Shown here: positions 17,274-26,571 of the stretch, piece after piece | How positions within the stretch are numbered: position 1 is the stretch's first letter | Layout: every line of letters starts with the position of its first letter | Source of the DNA: Fodinicurvata halophila | Lineage (GTDB): Bacteria > Pseudomonadota > Alphaproteobacteria > Kiloniellales > DSM-21159 | Reading direction: 5' to 3' | Assembly: GCF_042651425.1 (NCBI RefSeq) | Contig: NZ_JBHSCW010000003.1 | Span: 558,001 to 622,000, forward strand | Length of the DNA stretch: 64,000 nucleotides | The notes under the pieces: model-generated | Databases searched by the model: none | Seen by the model: only the letters and a program-made list of their open reading frames with translations | What the model was told of the DNA's origin: nothing | Position numbers and translations under genes: made by a program

Positions 17274-18215
17274 ATGCCGTCTATACGCTTAATCCTTTCC
17301 ATGCTGCTCCTCGCAGTCATGGGACTGGTGGTTGCAGGCTGTTCTGAAGTCCAGTTGGCAGCTCATACCGCCAAGTCGGTTCGCGACAACGGTGGTTCCG
17401 GCCAGATCGGCACCTACAAGATCGGGCAACCCTATCAGGTCAGCGGAGTCTGGTATCATCCTGTCGTCGACTACCGGTACGACGAGACGGGCATCGCTTC
17501 CTGGTATGGACCGGGCTTCCATGGCAAAAGGACCGCGAACGGGGAAACCTATGACCAACACGACCTGACGGCAGCACATCCGACCCTGCCTCTGCCCAGC
17601 ATGGTACGTGTGACAAACCTGGAGAACGGCCGCTCGTTGAAGCTGCGCATCAACGACCGCGGTCCCTTCTCGAACAACCGGATCATCGATATCTCCAAAC
17701 GCGGCGCCCAATTGCTTGGGTTCGAGAAAGAGGGGACCGCAAAGGTACGCGTGACCGTTCTGGAGACCGAAAGCCGACAACTGGCTGCCGCAGCCCAGGG
17801 CAAGGCCGTTTCCGAACCCAAGGTCCAGGAGGCCGTGTATCGCCCGGAAGATGTCGAGCCGGTGAAACAGCAAGTAGCGGCTGCACCGGTATCCTCTGTC
17901 AGCACGGAACGCCTAATGGAGGACTCGCAGCAAAAGGAAGAGTTGCCGGAGCCTGACGGGGTTGTTTCCCAACAGTCGATTGGCTCCAGCGATCTCTATA
18001 TCCAGGCCGGTTCTTTCACGCAGTATTCAAACGCCACGCGTTTGGCGGACCGCCTTTCCACCCACGGAGATGTCCGTATTGCACCGGCTTCGGTCGATGG
18101 GCGGGAGTTCTACCGTGTGCAGCTCGGTCCAGTGGCATCCGTGAATGATGCGGACGGTTTGCTGGAGAATCTGATCTCCAGTGGCTACAAACAGTCTCAT
18201 GTTGTCGTTCAGTAA
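17274..18215 (+). CDS. rlpA: Septal ring lytic transglycosylase RlpA with SPOR domain
   Basis: A 313-residue lipoprotein with signal peptide and lipobox LVVAGC (Cys23). The double-psi beta-barrel carries GIASWYGPGFHGKRTANGE (catalytic Glu), LPLPSMVRVTNLENGR and the catalytic Asp in RINDRGPF. A Pro/Gln-rich linker (about residues 170-230) leads to a C-terminal SPOR domain beginning LYIQAGSF, which binds denuded septal glycan. RlpA acts on naked glycan strands at division or pole sites. GGGGGA lies ten bases before the ATG. A small CCCTCT/AGAGGG dyad sits at 17233-17249 in the 85-base leader. The carboxypeptidase gene follows after 84 bases. Confidence 0.93.
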   Translation: MPSIRLILSMLLLAVMGLVVAGCSEVQLAAHTAKSVRDNGGSGQIGTYKIGQPYQVSGVWYHPVVDYRYDETGIASWYGPGFHGKRTANGETYDQHDLTAAHPTLPLPSMVRVTNLENGRSLKLRINDRGPFSNNRIIDISKRGAQLLGFEKEGTAKVRVTVLETESRQLAAAAQGKAVSEPKVQEAVYRPEDVEPVKQQVAAAPVSSVSTERLMEDSQQKEELPEPDGVVSQQSIGSSDLYIQAGSFTQYSNATRLADRLSTHGDVRIAPASVDGREFYRVQLGPVASVNDADGLLENLISSGYKQSHVVVQ

Positions 18216-18299
18216 GTCATATTTCCGGCCCGTTTTGGTTATAGCCTGCCTGGAAACAGGAAACCTGAAACCTTGCTTCCAGCCGAAGAGGGAGAACTG

Positions 18300-19442
18300 A
18301 TGCGTTTGTTGCCCCGGTCTATCGCCATACTGTTTGGAACATTGCTTTCGATCTTGTGTCTCGTGCCCCTTGCCCAGGCTTTTGAGACAGCAGCACGCGA
18401 GGCCATACTGGTCGATTTCGAAACCGGGAGCGTTCTCTTCGAGAAGAATGCCAACAAACCCATGCCTCCGGCCTCCATGAGCAAGATCATGACCAGCTAC
18501 ATGGTCTTCGATCGTCTGGACGAGGGACGACTCTCGTTGGACGACAAATTGCCCGTCAGTGAAAAGGCCTGGCGCAAGGGCGGTTCCAAGATGTTCGTGG
18601 AAGTTGGCGAGGAAGTCTCCGTAGCGAATCTTCTGCGCGGAGTGATCGTTCAATCTGGCAACGATGCCTGTATCGTCCTGGCCGAAGGGATTTCCGGGAG
18701 TGAACAGGCCTTTGCCCGCGAGATGACCGAAAAAGGGCGAGAGATCGGCCTGCAGAACAGCACGTTCACCAACGCAACCGGATGGCCTGATCCTGATCAC
18801 CGCATGTCCGCGCGCGATCTGGCCACCTTGGCTCGCCGGGTAATCGAGGACTTTCCCGAATATTACGAGATTTATTCGGAAACGGAATTCACCTGGAACG
18901 ATATACGCCAGGGAAATCGCAACCCGCTACTCTACCGGAATATTGGAGCGGACGGCCTCAAGACCGGCCATACCGAGGAAGCCGGCTACGGTCTGACAGC
19001 CTCCGCAGTACAGAATGGACAGCGCTTGATCATGGTTGTTACCGGCCTCGACAGCGTTAACCAGCGTGCCGAAGAAGCCGACCGGCTGCTGTCCTGGGGC
19101 TTCCGTGAATTCGAGAATTTCAACCTGGCTCAGCAGGGCGAGCCCATCGACGAGGCCACAGTCTGGTTGGGGGCCGAGGACACGGTTCCTCTGGTCACGC
19201 AAAAGGATCTCGTTGTCACCTTGCCACATGCAGCCCGAGATGAACTCAATGCTCGTATTGTCTATGACGGGCCTGTGCCGGCTCCGATCCAGGAAGGGCA
19301 GTCCATAGGGACCCTGATCCTCTCGGCACCCGACATGCCGGAGCAGGAAATCCAGCTTGTGGCCGGAAAGTCCGTCGAACAGGCAGGGCTGTTCGGCCGT
19401 CTCTTCGCAGCCGGAAAATACCTGGCTTTCGGGTCCCCGTGA
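18300..19442 (+). CDS. D-alanyl-D-alanine carboxypeptidase (PBP5/6 family)
   Basis: Periplasmic penicillin-binding enzyme that trims the terminal D-Ala from pentapeptides. The 380 residues start with a signal peptide ending near PLAQAFE. SxxK is in PPASMSKIM (catalytic Ser and Lys), SGN in VQSGNDAC, and KTG in GLKTGHTEEAGY. The C-terminal beta-rich domain (last ~100 residues) follows. A typical amphipathic membrane anchor is short (GLFGRLFAAGKYLAF). The start at 18300 has GAGGGAGAACTG before it; nine in-frame codons upstream are not conserved. tmk begins six bases after the stop. Confidence 0.93.
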   Translation: MRLLPRSIAILFGTLLSILCLVPLAQAFETAAREAILVDFETGSVLFEKNANKPMPPASMSKIMTSYMVFDRLDEGRLSLDDKLPVSEKAWRKGGSKMFVEVGEEVSVANLLRGVIVQSGNDACIVLAEGISGSEQAFAREMTEKGREIGLQNSTFTNATGWPDPDHRMSARDLATLARRVIEDFPEYYEIYSETEFTWNDIRQGNRNPLLYRNIGADGLKTGHTEEAGYGLTASAVQNGQRLIMVVTGLDSVNQRAEEADRLLSWGFREFENFNLAQQGEPIDEATVWLGAEDTVPLVTQKDLVVTLPHAARDELNARIVYDGPVPAPIQEGQSIGTLILSAPDMPEQEIQLVAGKSVEQAGLFGRLFAAGKYLAFGSP

Positions 19443-19448
19443 GATTTG

Positions 19449-20090
19449 ATGGAGCAGGGGCGCTTCATAACAATCGAAGGCGGGGAAGGGGCCGGTAAGA
19501 CCACGCAGATCGAAGCGCTCTGCCGCTATCTCGAAAGCCAACACCTGTCGGTCCTGCGAACGCGCGAACCCGGCGGCAGTGAAGGAGCCGAGGAAATTCG
19601 ACGACTGATCGTCGAAGGAGCCAGCGGGCGTTGGGATGCCGAAACTGAAGCTCTTCTGGTCCTGGCGGCGCGCAGGGATCATCTGCGAAGCCTTGTCTGG
19701 CCCGCACTTTCCAACGACAGCTGGGTCGTCTGTGACCGTTTCAGTGATTCCACCTACGCCTATCAGGGGTATGGACACGGCCTGTCTTTGAAGGAACTGG
19801 ATCAGCTGCATGCCTTTACGTTGGGAGACTTCCAACCGGATCTGACCTTGCTGATCGACCTGCCTGTTGAGGATGGGCTGAGGCGTGCTCGCGCGCGAAA
19901 GGGCCATGAGATACGCTTCGAGAGCATGGACACGGCCTTTCATGAACGCGTGCGACAAGGCTTTCTGGAGAGGGCACAACAGAATCCCGCCCGGATCACC
20001 ATACTGGACGGGGCCCAGCCCGCCGAGTTGGTCACTCGGACAATGCTTCGCGCTGTCAGTGACATGTTCGGACTGTCGGTTCAGGAATGA
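19449..20090 (+). CDS. tmk: Thymidylate kinase
   Basis: Phosphorylates dTMP to dTDP with ATP. The 213 residues match the family. The P-loop is GGEGAGKTTQIE, the TREPGGS motif binds dTMP, CDRFSDSTYAYQGYG is the DR(Y/F) motif, and RARARKG forms a lid region of the E. coli type. It begins six bases after the carboxypeptidase stop, and its TGA overlaps the ATG of holB (ATGA). The tmk-holB order is standard in many bacteria. Confidence 0.96.
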   Translation: MEQGRFITIEGGEGAGKTTQIEALCRYLESQHLSVLRTREPGGSEGAEEIRRLIVEGASGRWDAETEALLVLAARRDHLRSLVWPALSNDSWVVCDRFSDSTYAYQGYGHGLSLKELDQLHAFTLGDFQPDLTLLIDLPVEDGLRRARARKGHEIRFESMDTAFHERVRQGFLERAQQNPARITILDGAQPAELVTRTMLRAVSDMFGLSVQE

Positions 20091-21226
20091 CCCGCAAGAA
20101 CGATAAAACGGACGACGAGGTTGAGTCCGTCCCCCACCCGCGCGAAACCGCCGGCCTTCTCGGGCAGCGGGACGCGGAAGACATCTTCCGGCGCGCCATT
20201 CAGGCGCAGCGTATGCCGCATGCCTGGCTCGTGACGGGACCGAGGGGTATCGGCAAGGCTACATTGGCCTATCGGGTGGTTCGGCATATCTTTGCCAATG
20301 ACTTGGGTGGAGTGCCGGAAACGGCAGGTCTCTTCGGCGAAGAACTGCCGACTGTTCCCCTGGAAGACGCGGCCAGTCTTGAGATTTCTCCTGAACACAG
20401 GGTATTTCAACAGGTCGCATCCGGCAGCTTTCCCGATCTTCGAGTTCTGGAACGCAAGGCCGACAAGGAAGGTCGCCTGAAGCGGGAAATCCCGGTGGAG
20501 GACGTGCGTCAGCTGACATCCTTCCTGCACATGACGGCCTCCAACGGAAGCTGGCGCGCAGGGATCATAGACCCGGTTGACGAGCTGACCCAGCAGGCAG
20601 CCAACGCCCTTCTCAAGATCCTGGAGGAACCTCCGGAAAAGACGCTGCTTGTTCTGGTCAGCCACAATCCGGGACGTCTTCTGCCCACAGTACGCTCTCG
20701 TTGTCGGCACCTGGCTCTTCCGCCTCTGAATACCGAAATCGTGGAGCAGCTTCTGGAAGCTCATCTGCCGGAACTGGATCAGGACAACAGAGCAGCGCTG
20801 GCTCGGCTTTCGGAAGGGAGCATCGGCCGGGCTCTTGACCTCTACGAGGCAGGAGGGCTGGATCTCTATCGGCAATTGGTCGGGATGATGAGTCAATTGC
20901 CTCAGGTCGACACCGAGACGCTGCACCAGATTGGCGACATCCTGGCCCGGGACAGCCAGGGCAGCCTGTTTCGCACGATGAGTGATCTGATTCTCTGGTG
21001 GTTGGGGCGGCTTATTCGGATGCGTGCCGTAAATGGCGCGCCGGAGGAAATTCTGGCGGGAGAGAACGAGATCATGCGCCGCCTTGCACCACGACGTGAA
21101 CTTGCGGACTGGATGAGGCTATGGGAAAACCTCACCCAGCTCTTTCAGCAAACCGAGCGTGCGAGTCTGGATCGCAAGCAGGCCTTCATCACGGCTTTCG
21201 GGCGCCTGCAGGGAATGTCAGGCTGA
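20087..21226 (+). CDS. holB: DNA polymerase III subunit delta-prime
   Basis: Clamp-loader AAA+ subunit of 379 residues. The P-loop-like TGPRGIGKATLA is at residues ~49-60. Further motifs are the sensor-containing VDELTQQAANALLKILEEPP, which is highly characteristic of delta-prime, and SHNPGRLLPTVRSRC with the SRC motif. The Cys cluster that binds zinc in E. coli delta-prime is absent, and a long acidic insertion occupies residues ~80-120 instead. The C-terminal helical collar region is present. It overlaps tmk by four bases, and metG follows after 63 bases. Confidence 0.93.
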   Translation: MTRKNDKTDDEVESVPHPRETAGLLGQRDAEDIFRRAIQAQRMPHAWLVTGPRGIGKATLAYRVVRHIFANDLGGVPETAGLFGEELPTVPLEDAASLEISPEHRVFQQVASGSFPDLRVLERKADKEGRLKREIPVEDVRQLTSFLHMTASNGSWRAGIIDPVDELTQQAANALLKILEEPPEKTLLVLVSHNPGRLLPTVRSRCRHLALPPLNTEIVEQLLEAHLPELDQDNRAALARLSEGSIGRALDLYEAGGLDLYRQLVGMMSQLPQVDTETLHQIGDILARDSQGSLFRTMSDLILWWLGRLIRMRAVNGAPEEILAGENEIMRRLAPRRELADWMRLWENLTQLFQQTERASLDRKQAFITAFGRLQGMSG

Positions 21227-21289
21227 AGCCTGCCTCTCCGGATCCTCGTATTCTCAGGTAAATCGCCAGTCGGGAGTCGACATAAAGCA

Positions 21290-22852
21290 ATGACGCGTGA
21301 TCAGAATCGCTACTACGTCACAACACCGATCTATTATGTGAATGACGTGCCCCATATTGGGCATGCCTATACCACGTTGGCCTGTGACGTGCTGGCGCGA
21401 TTCATGCGTCTGGATGGCCGCCGTGTGCACTTCCTGACGGGAACCGACGAACACGGCCAGAAGGTCGAGAAATCCGCGCATAAAGCCGGCATGGAGCCAC
21501 AGAAGTTCACCGACGAGGTCAGCGAGAATTTCCGGGCCCTCGCTCGCCAGATGAACTATTCCAACGATGATTTCATCCGGACAACCGAAGCGCGGCACAA
21601 GAAGGCCGTACAGGCGATCTGGAAGGCACTGACAGAGTCCGGGGACATCTACCTGGGCAGTTATGCAGGCTGGTACGCGGTGCGGGACGAAGCCTTCTAC
21701 AACGAGGACGAACTGAGCCGTGACGAAGAAGGTCGGATGATCGCGCCGTCCGGTGCGGAAGCGGAATGGCTGGAAGAGCCGTCCTACTTCTTCCGCCTGT
21801 CACGCTGGCAGGAGCCCCTGCTGAAGTTCTACGAGGAGAATCCGGACTTCATCGGGCCGGAAGGCCGACGAAACGAAGTGATCTCCTTTGTGAGGGGAGG
21901 GCTGCGGGACCTGTCCGTTAGCCGAACCACCTTCAATTGGGGGATTCCGGTTCCGGATGATCCCGACCATGTGGTCTATGTCTGGCTGGATGCCCTGACC
22001 AACTATATCACCGCCGTCGGTTATCCGAACACGGACAGCGAAAATTTCAGCACGTTCTGGCCAGCAGACGTGCACATGGTCGGCAAGGATATCCTGCGTT
22101 TCCATGCTGTTTACTGGCCGGCTTTTCTGATGGCGGCGAATCTGCCTCTTCCGCGTCGGGTCTATGCCCATGGCTGGCTGATGAATCGCGGTGAGAAGAT
22201 GTCAAAGTCGCTCGGCAACGTCCTGCGCCCGCAGGATTTGGTCGAAAACTACGGTCTTGACCAGGTGCGTTACTATCTTCTTCGGGAAGTGCCCTTTGGA
22301 TCGGACGGCTATATCAGTCATGAATCCATGGTGGCACGCATCAATGGTGATCTGGCGAACGACCTTGGGAACCTCGCGCAGCGCGTACTCTCGATGATCT
22401 ACAAGAATTGCGATGCAACCGTACCGGCACCGGCCGAGTACCATTCGGCAGACCGTATCCTGCTGGACAAGGCCGCTGGCGTCTTGGAGTCCGTACGTCG
22501 GGAATTCGCGCAGCAAACCTTTCATCGCGGCCTGGAAGCCATCTGGCAGATCGTTGGCGATGCCAACCGCTATGTGGATGAGCAGGCGCCATGGATATTG
22601 CGCAAGAGCGATCGCGAACGCATGGGGACGGTGCTCTATGTACTGGCCGATACGGTGCGGAGACTGGCCCTGATTATCCAGCCGGTTATGCCCCATGCCA
22701 TGGAACGTCTGCTCGATCAGTTGAATGTATCAGGCGAACAGCGCAGCTTTGCCTATATTGAAGCGAGTCTTCAGCCGGGTGAGGTTCTGCCCAAGCCTGA
22801 AGGGATATTCCCACGTTATATTGAACCTGAAGAAAGCCAGGAAACTTCCTGA
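21290..22852 (+). CDS. metG: Methionyl-tRNA synthetase
   Basis: Charges tRNA-Met. The 520 residues form the short class lacking the C-terminal tRNA-binding (EMAP) extension. The HIGH motif is VNDVPHIGHAYTT near residue 20, FLTGTDEHGQKVE follows, and KMSKSLGN is near residue 300. The zinc-knuckle Cys pairs are absent, as in the single-knuckle-less subgroup. The anticodon-binding helical domain occupies the last ~150 residues (NRYVDEQAPWIL). tatD starts one base after its stop codon. Confidence 0.96.
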   Translation: MTRDQNRYYVTTPIYYVNDVPHIGHAYTTLACDVLARFMRLDGRRVHFLTGTDEHGQKVEKSAHKAGMEPQKFTDEVSENFRALARQMNYSNDDFIRTTEARHKKAVQAIWKALTESGDIYLGSYAGWYAVRDEAFYNEDELSRDEEGRMIAPSGAEAEWLEEPSYFFRLSRWQEPLLKFYEENPDFIGPEGRRNEVISFVRGGLRDLSVSRTTFNWGIPVPDDPDHVVYVWLDALTNYITAVGYPNTDSENFSTFWPADVHMVGKDILRFHAVYWPAFLMAANLPLPRRVYAHGWLMNRGEKMSKSLGNVLRPQDLVENYGLDQVRYYLLREVPFGSDGYISHESMVARINGDLANDLGNLAQRVLSMIYKNCDATVPAPAEYHSADRILLDKAAGVLESVRREFAQQTFHRGLEAIWQIVGDANRYVDEQAPWILRKSDRERMGTVLYVLADTVRRLALIIQPVMPHAMERLLDQLNVSGEQRSFAYIEASLQPGEVLPKPEGIFPRYIEPEESQETS

Positions 22853-22853
22853 T

Positions 22854-23654
22854 ATGCTTGTAGATTCTCACTGCCACTTGGATTACCTGGAACGTGAAGG
22901 CACGGATCTGGATGAGATCGTTGCACGCGCTCGTTCGAATGGCGTCGAACGACTGGTAACGATTTGCACGAAACTGTCCGAATTCGACCAGGTCCTGGGG
23001 ATTGCACGTCGGTTTCCCGAGCTCTATTGCTCTGTGGGGGTTCATCCGCACGAAGCAGGCCGGGAAGGATTGGAGGATGCGGAGCGCCTTCTGGAATTGA
23101 GCCAGGACCCGAAAGTGGTCGGTATCGGGGAAACCGGCCTCGATTACTACTACGAAAACAGTCCGCGCCAGGCCCAGCAGGTTTCCTTTCGTGCTCACAT
23201 AAGTGCTTCACGTGAAAGCGGCCTGCCTTTGATCGTTCATGCGCGCGATGCCGATGAGGACACCATCGCCATCCTGCGTGAAGAGTATCAGTCGGGGCCT
23301 TATCCGGGGGTCATCCACTGTTTCACTGCGGGTCCCGCTCTGGCCGAAGCAGCCCTTGAGATCGGCTTCTATATTTCCCTGGCAGGTATCATAACCTTCA
23401 AGAAGGCTGACGAAATTCGCGAAACCGTCCGTAACGTCCCGATGGATCGCCTTTTGGTCGAAACCGATTCCCCCTTCCTGGCGCCAGTCCCGAAGCGCGG
23501 CAAGCGGAACGAGCCGTCCTATGTCGTGCACACGGCGGAGAAGCTGGCGGACATAAAGGGGGTGTCCCCGGAAGAAATCGCTGCGCGCACGAGCGAAAAC
23601 TTCGACCGCCTCTTCAGTAAGGCCGCCAGAGAACAAGCCGATCTCTCCGCATGA
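22854..23654 (+). CDS. tatD: TatD-family metal-dependent hydrolase/DNase
   Basis: A 266-residue TIM-barrel hydrolase. Metal ligands are in DSHCHLDY near the N-terminus, GIGETGLDYYY (Glu), LPLIVHARDAD (His), HCFTAG (His) and LVETDSPFLAP (Asp). TatD proteins are Mg-dependent nucleases and deacylase-like enzymes. Position directly behind metG is the usual bacterial arrangement. The start at 22854 is one base after the metG stop; longer reading into metG is not supported. Its TGA overlaps the next ATG (ATGA). Confidence 0.93.
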   Translation: MLVDSHCHLDYLEREGTDLDEIVARARSNGVERLVTICTKLSEFDQVLGIARRFPELYCSVGVHPHEAGREGLEDAERLLELSQDPKVVGIGETGLDYYYENSPRQAQQVSFRAHISASRESGLPLIVHARDADEDTIAILREEYQSGPYPGVIHCFTAGPALAEAALEIGFYISLAGIITFKKADEIRETVRNVPMDRLLVETDSPFLAPVPKRGKRNEPSYVVHTAEKLADIKGVSPEEIAARTSENFDRLFSKAAREQADLSA

Positions 23655-24439
23655 AGGTCCGTGTACTCGGTTGTGGTGGCTCCGGAGGGGTGCCTCTGGC
23701 AACAGGAAAGCCAGGGGGGGATTGGCGCGAGTGCAATCCCGACAATCCGAAGAATCGGCGCCGCCGCTGCTCGATACATGTCGAGACCGGGCAGGGGACT
23801 GGCATCCTGATCGATACCTCACCGGACCTGCGCTCGCAGATCCTCAGCGAGGGAATTGAGCGGATCGACATGGTTCTCTTCACACACGACCATGCCGATC
23901 ATACCCATGGGCTGGATGACCTGAGAGCTTTCTCCTATGGCCGAAAGGAGCCCATTCCAGCCTATATGACCCGCGACACGCATGAGACACTTAGCCGAAA
24001 GTTCTCCTATGCCTTTGAGTCGACCCATACCAATAGCCGGCTGTATCCCGCGATGCTTTCCGACCGGATAGTCGACTACGGCACCTTCCAGGCGGAAGGT
24101 CTGGAACTGACAGCGATTCGCCAATCGCATGGCAATATTGAGACAACCGGCTTTCGTATCGGGCGTATGGCTTATTCGACCGACGTCGTAGATTTTCCGG
24201 ATAATGCCATGGAATACCTAAAAGACCTTGATTTATGGATCGTCGATAGCCTGCGCTTGGATCCACATCCAACCCATGCGCATTTGGAAAAGACTCTCGG
24301 ATGGATCGAGGAAGTCAAACCTCGGCGGGCCGTCCTGACTCACATGAACCACACTATGGACTATGAACGGGTGAAGGCGCTGTGTCCGAGCGGTGTACAG
24401 CCTGGCTATGATGGGCTGACATTGGAGTGTGAAGAGTGA
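23651..24439 (+). CDS. MBL-fold metallo-hydrolase (PhnP/RNase Z-like)
   Basis: A 262-residue metallo-beta-lactamase-fold phosphodiesterase-type enzyme. The zinc motif is LFTHDHADHTHGLDDLR at residues ~78-94; later ligands are the His in QSHGN, the Asp in AYSTDVV, and LTHMNHTMDY near the C-terminus. N-terminal VRVLGCGGSGGVP is the phosphodiesterase-like strand-turn. This family sits behind tatD in many Alphaproteobacteria; the cellular substrate, probably a cyclic phosphodiester, is unproven. It overlaps tatD by four bases, and the next gene starts within its stop (GTGA). Confidence 0.9.
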   Translation: MKVRVLGCGGSGGVPLATGKPGGDWRECNPDNPKNRRRRCSIHVETGQGTGILIDTSPDLRSQILSEGIERIDMVLFTHDHADHTHGLDDLRAFSYGRKEPIPAYMTRDTHETLSRKFSYAFESTHTNSRLYPAMLSDRIVDYGTFQAEGLELTAIRQSHGNIETTGFRIGRMAYSTDVVDFPDNAMEYLKDLDLWIVDSLRLDPHPTHAHLEKTLGWIEEVKPRRAVLTHMNHTMDYERVKALCPSGVQPGYDGLTLECEE

Positions 24440-24855
24440 GCACAGCTCAAACGGATGTCCTGGCTCTTTCTCCGCCGGCTACACCCAATTGGCATGTCGC
24501 TGCTCCCGACGGTGTCCGGGAGGATATCGCCGGGAGTCGATCGCCGCTCTATCCACTTACCGTAGCAGCCTTGCGCACCAGCTTCAGGAATATCGTACTC
24601 GCGCAACCGCGGATCAGCTGTCTTTACCAGGCCCAAGCGGAAAGGGAAGCCGACATATACGAGCAACGGTCACCTGTCTTCGGATTCAAGGACGTGATCC
24701 AAGTCTGGAGCCTTCAGCAAAATGAACAACCGCAGCTCAGCGGCCTCGTCATCTACAGCCGAGCTCTGACGGGATATTATGATTTTGGGGTCAACAGGCG
24801 GCGCGTACGTCGATGGCTACGCGACCTGTCACGCTCTCTGGAGAGAACGGAATGA
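24436..24855 (+). CDS. DUF1499-family protein
   Basis: A 139-residue protein with the C-terminal family signature SGLVIYSRALTGYYDFGVNRRRVRRWL. The central part reads SPVFGFKDVIQVW. No signal peptide or membrane helix is evident, although many DUF1499 members carry one. The start is a GTG overlapping the upstream TGA (GTGA). Function is unknown. It sits between the MBL hydrolase and a secreted serine protease, all in one overlapping chain. Confidence 0.75.
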   Translation: MSTAQTDVLALSPPATPNWHVAAPDGVREDIAGSRSPLYPLTVAALRTSFRNIVLAQPRISCLYQAQAEREADIYEQRSPVFGFKDVIQVWSLQQNEQPQLSGLVIYSRALTGYYDFGVNRRRVRRWLRDLSRSLERTE

Positions 24856-25691
24856 TACTGCATATATTTTCCATAATATACATTATGCGAAAAACATGGT
24901 ATGGGGGCGCAAGGATCGGGCTTTCCAGCATTGCCCTTCTCTGTGCCGCCATATCGGTTCTAACGCCCCCTTCATTCGCCCAGGACAGTCAGGATCTTCC
25001 CGGCATTCTCGGAACCGACAACCGGAAGCCAATCGACAGTTCCGCCTGGCCCTGGTCGTCCATAGGCCGCATCAATCGCACCGCTGGAGGATTCTGCACT
25101 GGGACACTGATCGCAACGAAGTTTGTTCTGACGGCAGCGCACTGCATGTACGATTCCCGCAACGGCCGCCCTCTTGCAGCCCAGGAGATTCACTTTGTTG
25201 CCGGCTACAAGAGAGACGACTATGTTGCCCATTCTATTGCCAGAAACATCCATGTCGCCGATGATTTTGAGTATGGCACAGCCAATGGCGAAGCCCTGTC
25301 CAATGACTGGGCTCTGGTGGAGCTGGTGAACGAAATCCCACTCAAGCCGCTTTCCGTCCATGAGTTTGCGCGTGAGGGCGAAAAGCTGAAGCTCCCGGAG
25401 GGAGCCAGCATACTGCGCGCCGGTTACAGCCAGGATCGTGCCCATCTTCTCGCAGCGCACAGCGGCTGCTCGGTTGAAGGCACAGCTGAAAGTGGACGGA
25501 TTCTTCTGCATGATTGCGACGCAACCCGCGGGGATTCCGGTTCCGCCTTGTTGCTGAAAACTCAGGATGGGGATTACAGGATCCTCGGAGTCAGCGTTGC
25601 GGTTCGCACATACGGCGCGCAGGATTATGGTGTCGCCGTTCCCTCAGTGAATTTTCGTGAACAACTGAGCACGCGAAACCTGATTCCCTGA
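24852..25691 (+). CDS. Secreted trypsin-like (S1) serine protease
   Basis: A 279-residue exported protease. The catalytic His is in FVLTAAHCMYD, the Asp in SNDWALVEL, and the Ser in TRGDSGSALL. A CTGTLIA strand precedes the His. A signal sequence ends near PPSFAQ. The start chosen overlaps the DUF1499 stop (ATGA). An ATG at 24885 would give a cleaner signal peptide (MRKTWYGGARIGL onward) but has no ribosome site and follows an AT-rich stretch. The acidic/V8-like or trypsin-like specificity pocket cannot be assigned. The gene breaks the usual housekeeping order and may be a lineage insertion. Confidence 0.85.
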   Translation: MILHIFSIIYIMRKTWYGGARIGLSSIALLCAAISVLTPPSFAQDSQDLPGILGTDNRKPIDSSAWPWSSIGRINRTAGGFCTGTLIATKFVLTAAHCMYDSRNGRPLAAQEIHFVAGYKRDDYVAHSIARNIHVADDFEYGTANGEALSNDWALVELVNEIPLKPLSVHEFAREGEKLKLPEGASILRAGYSQDRAHLLAAHSGCSVEGTAESGRILLHDCDATRGDSGSALLLKTQDGDYRILGVSVAVRTYGAQDYGVAVPSVNFREQLSTRNLIP

Positions 25692-25712
25692 AATCTAGTC
25701 AAAAGGTGCTTT

Positions 25713-26537
25713 GTGACTGCGCAACAACCTCCCCAATCGAACCTCCCCAACACAAACCGTCTAATTCAGGTCATGTCGCAGTTGCGCGATCCACTACATG
25801 GATGTCCCTGGGATATTCAGCAGACCTTCGAGTCTATTGCACCCTATACGCTCGAAGAGACCTATGAAGTAATCGCCGCCATCGAGGACCGGAACATGAC
25901 GGCACTCAAAGAGGAATTGGGGGATTTGCTGTTCCAGGTGATTTTCCATGCCCGGATGGCAGAGGAAGCCGGGCTGTTCGCGTTCGAGGACGTGGCCGGT
26001 GTCATTGCCGACAAGATGATCTCTCGTCATCCACATGTCTTCGGCGATGACACCGGGATGACAGTCGAAGCACAACGCGAGAGTTGGGAGGACCTGAAAG
26101 CCGCTGAGCGGAAGGAAAAAGGCCAGTTGGAGTTGTTCGACGATATTCCCAGGGCCCTTCCCGCCCTCGTGCGTGCCCGCAAGGTGCAGTCCCGTGCAGC
26201 GCGGACAGGCTTTGATTGGTCTGAACTCACACCTGTTCTGGATAAAATAACAGAGGAATTAGAAGAGCTTAGGCATGAACTCTCATACGATTCTCCAAGA
26301 GAGTACATTGAGGAAGAAACCGGTGACCTGCTGTTCGCCGTCGTCAATCTCGCGCGGCACCTGAAGGTCGATCCGGAGAGTGCGCTCAATCGAACCACAA
26401 ACAAGTTCCAGAAGCGTTTCTTTCGCATGGCCGAACTGCTCGAAGCGCGCGGAGCCGATATGCAGGAGAGCTCACTCGAAATCATGGAAGAGGCCTGGCA
26501 GGATGCCAAGAAGCCTTGTTCGTCCTCATTCGATTGA
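25713..26537 (+). CDS. mazG: Nucleoside triphosphate pyrophosphohydrolase MazG
   Basis: House-cleaning enzyme hydrolysing (d)NTPs to NMP and pyrophosphate. The 274 residues have two MazG halves. The first carries RDPLHGCPWDIQQT and the metal-binding EETYEV and KEELGDLLFQVIFHA. The second has EELEELRHEL and EEETGDLLFAVVNLARH. ISRHPHVFGD is a family motif. The start is a GTG at 25713 with AAAGGTG just upstream. The common MazG GxxW segment (AQRESWEDLKAAE) is present. Confidence 0.95.
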   Translation: MTAQQPPQSNLPNTNRLIQVMSQLRDPLHGCPWDIQQTFESIAPYTLEETYEVIAAIEDRNMTALKEELGDLLFQVIFHARMAEEAGLFAFEDVAGVIADKMISRHPHVFGDDTGMTVEAQRESWEDLKAAERKEKGQLELFDDIPRALPALVRARKVQSRAARTGFDWSELTPVLDKITEELEELRHELSYDSPREYIEEETGDLLFAVVNLARHLKVDPESALNRTTNKFQKRFFRMAELLEARGADMQESSLEIMEEAWQDAKKPCSSSFD

Positions 26538-26553
26538 ATCGGAAGATTAAGCT

Positions 26554-26559
26554 TATAAT
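26554..26559 (+). promoter_or_regulatory. Candidate -10 box (TATAAT) before the SDR gene
   Basis: A perfect TATAAT 13 bases before the SDR start codon in the 34-base mazG-SDR gap. The only nearby -35 resemblance (TTGAAT at 26534) is at a short 14-base spacing, so the site is weak. If real it would give a nearly leaderless transcript. Confidence 0.25.
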
Positions 26560-26571
26560 GGAAGGCCCTGA

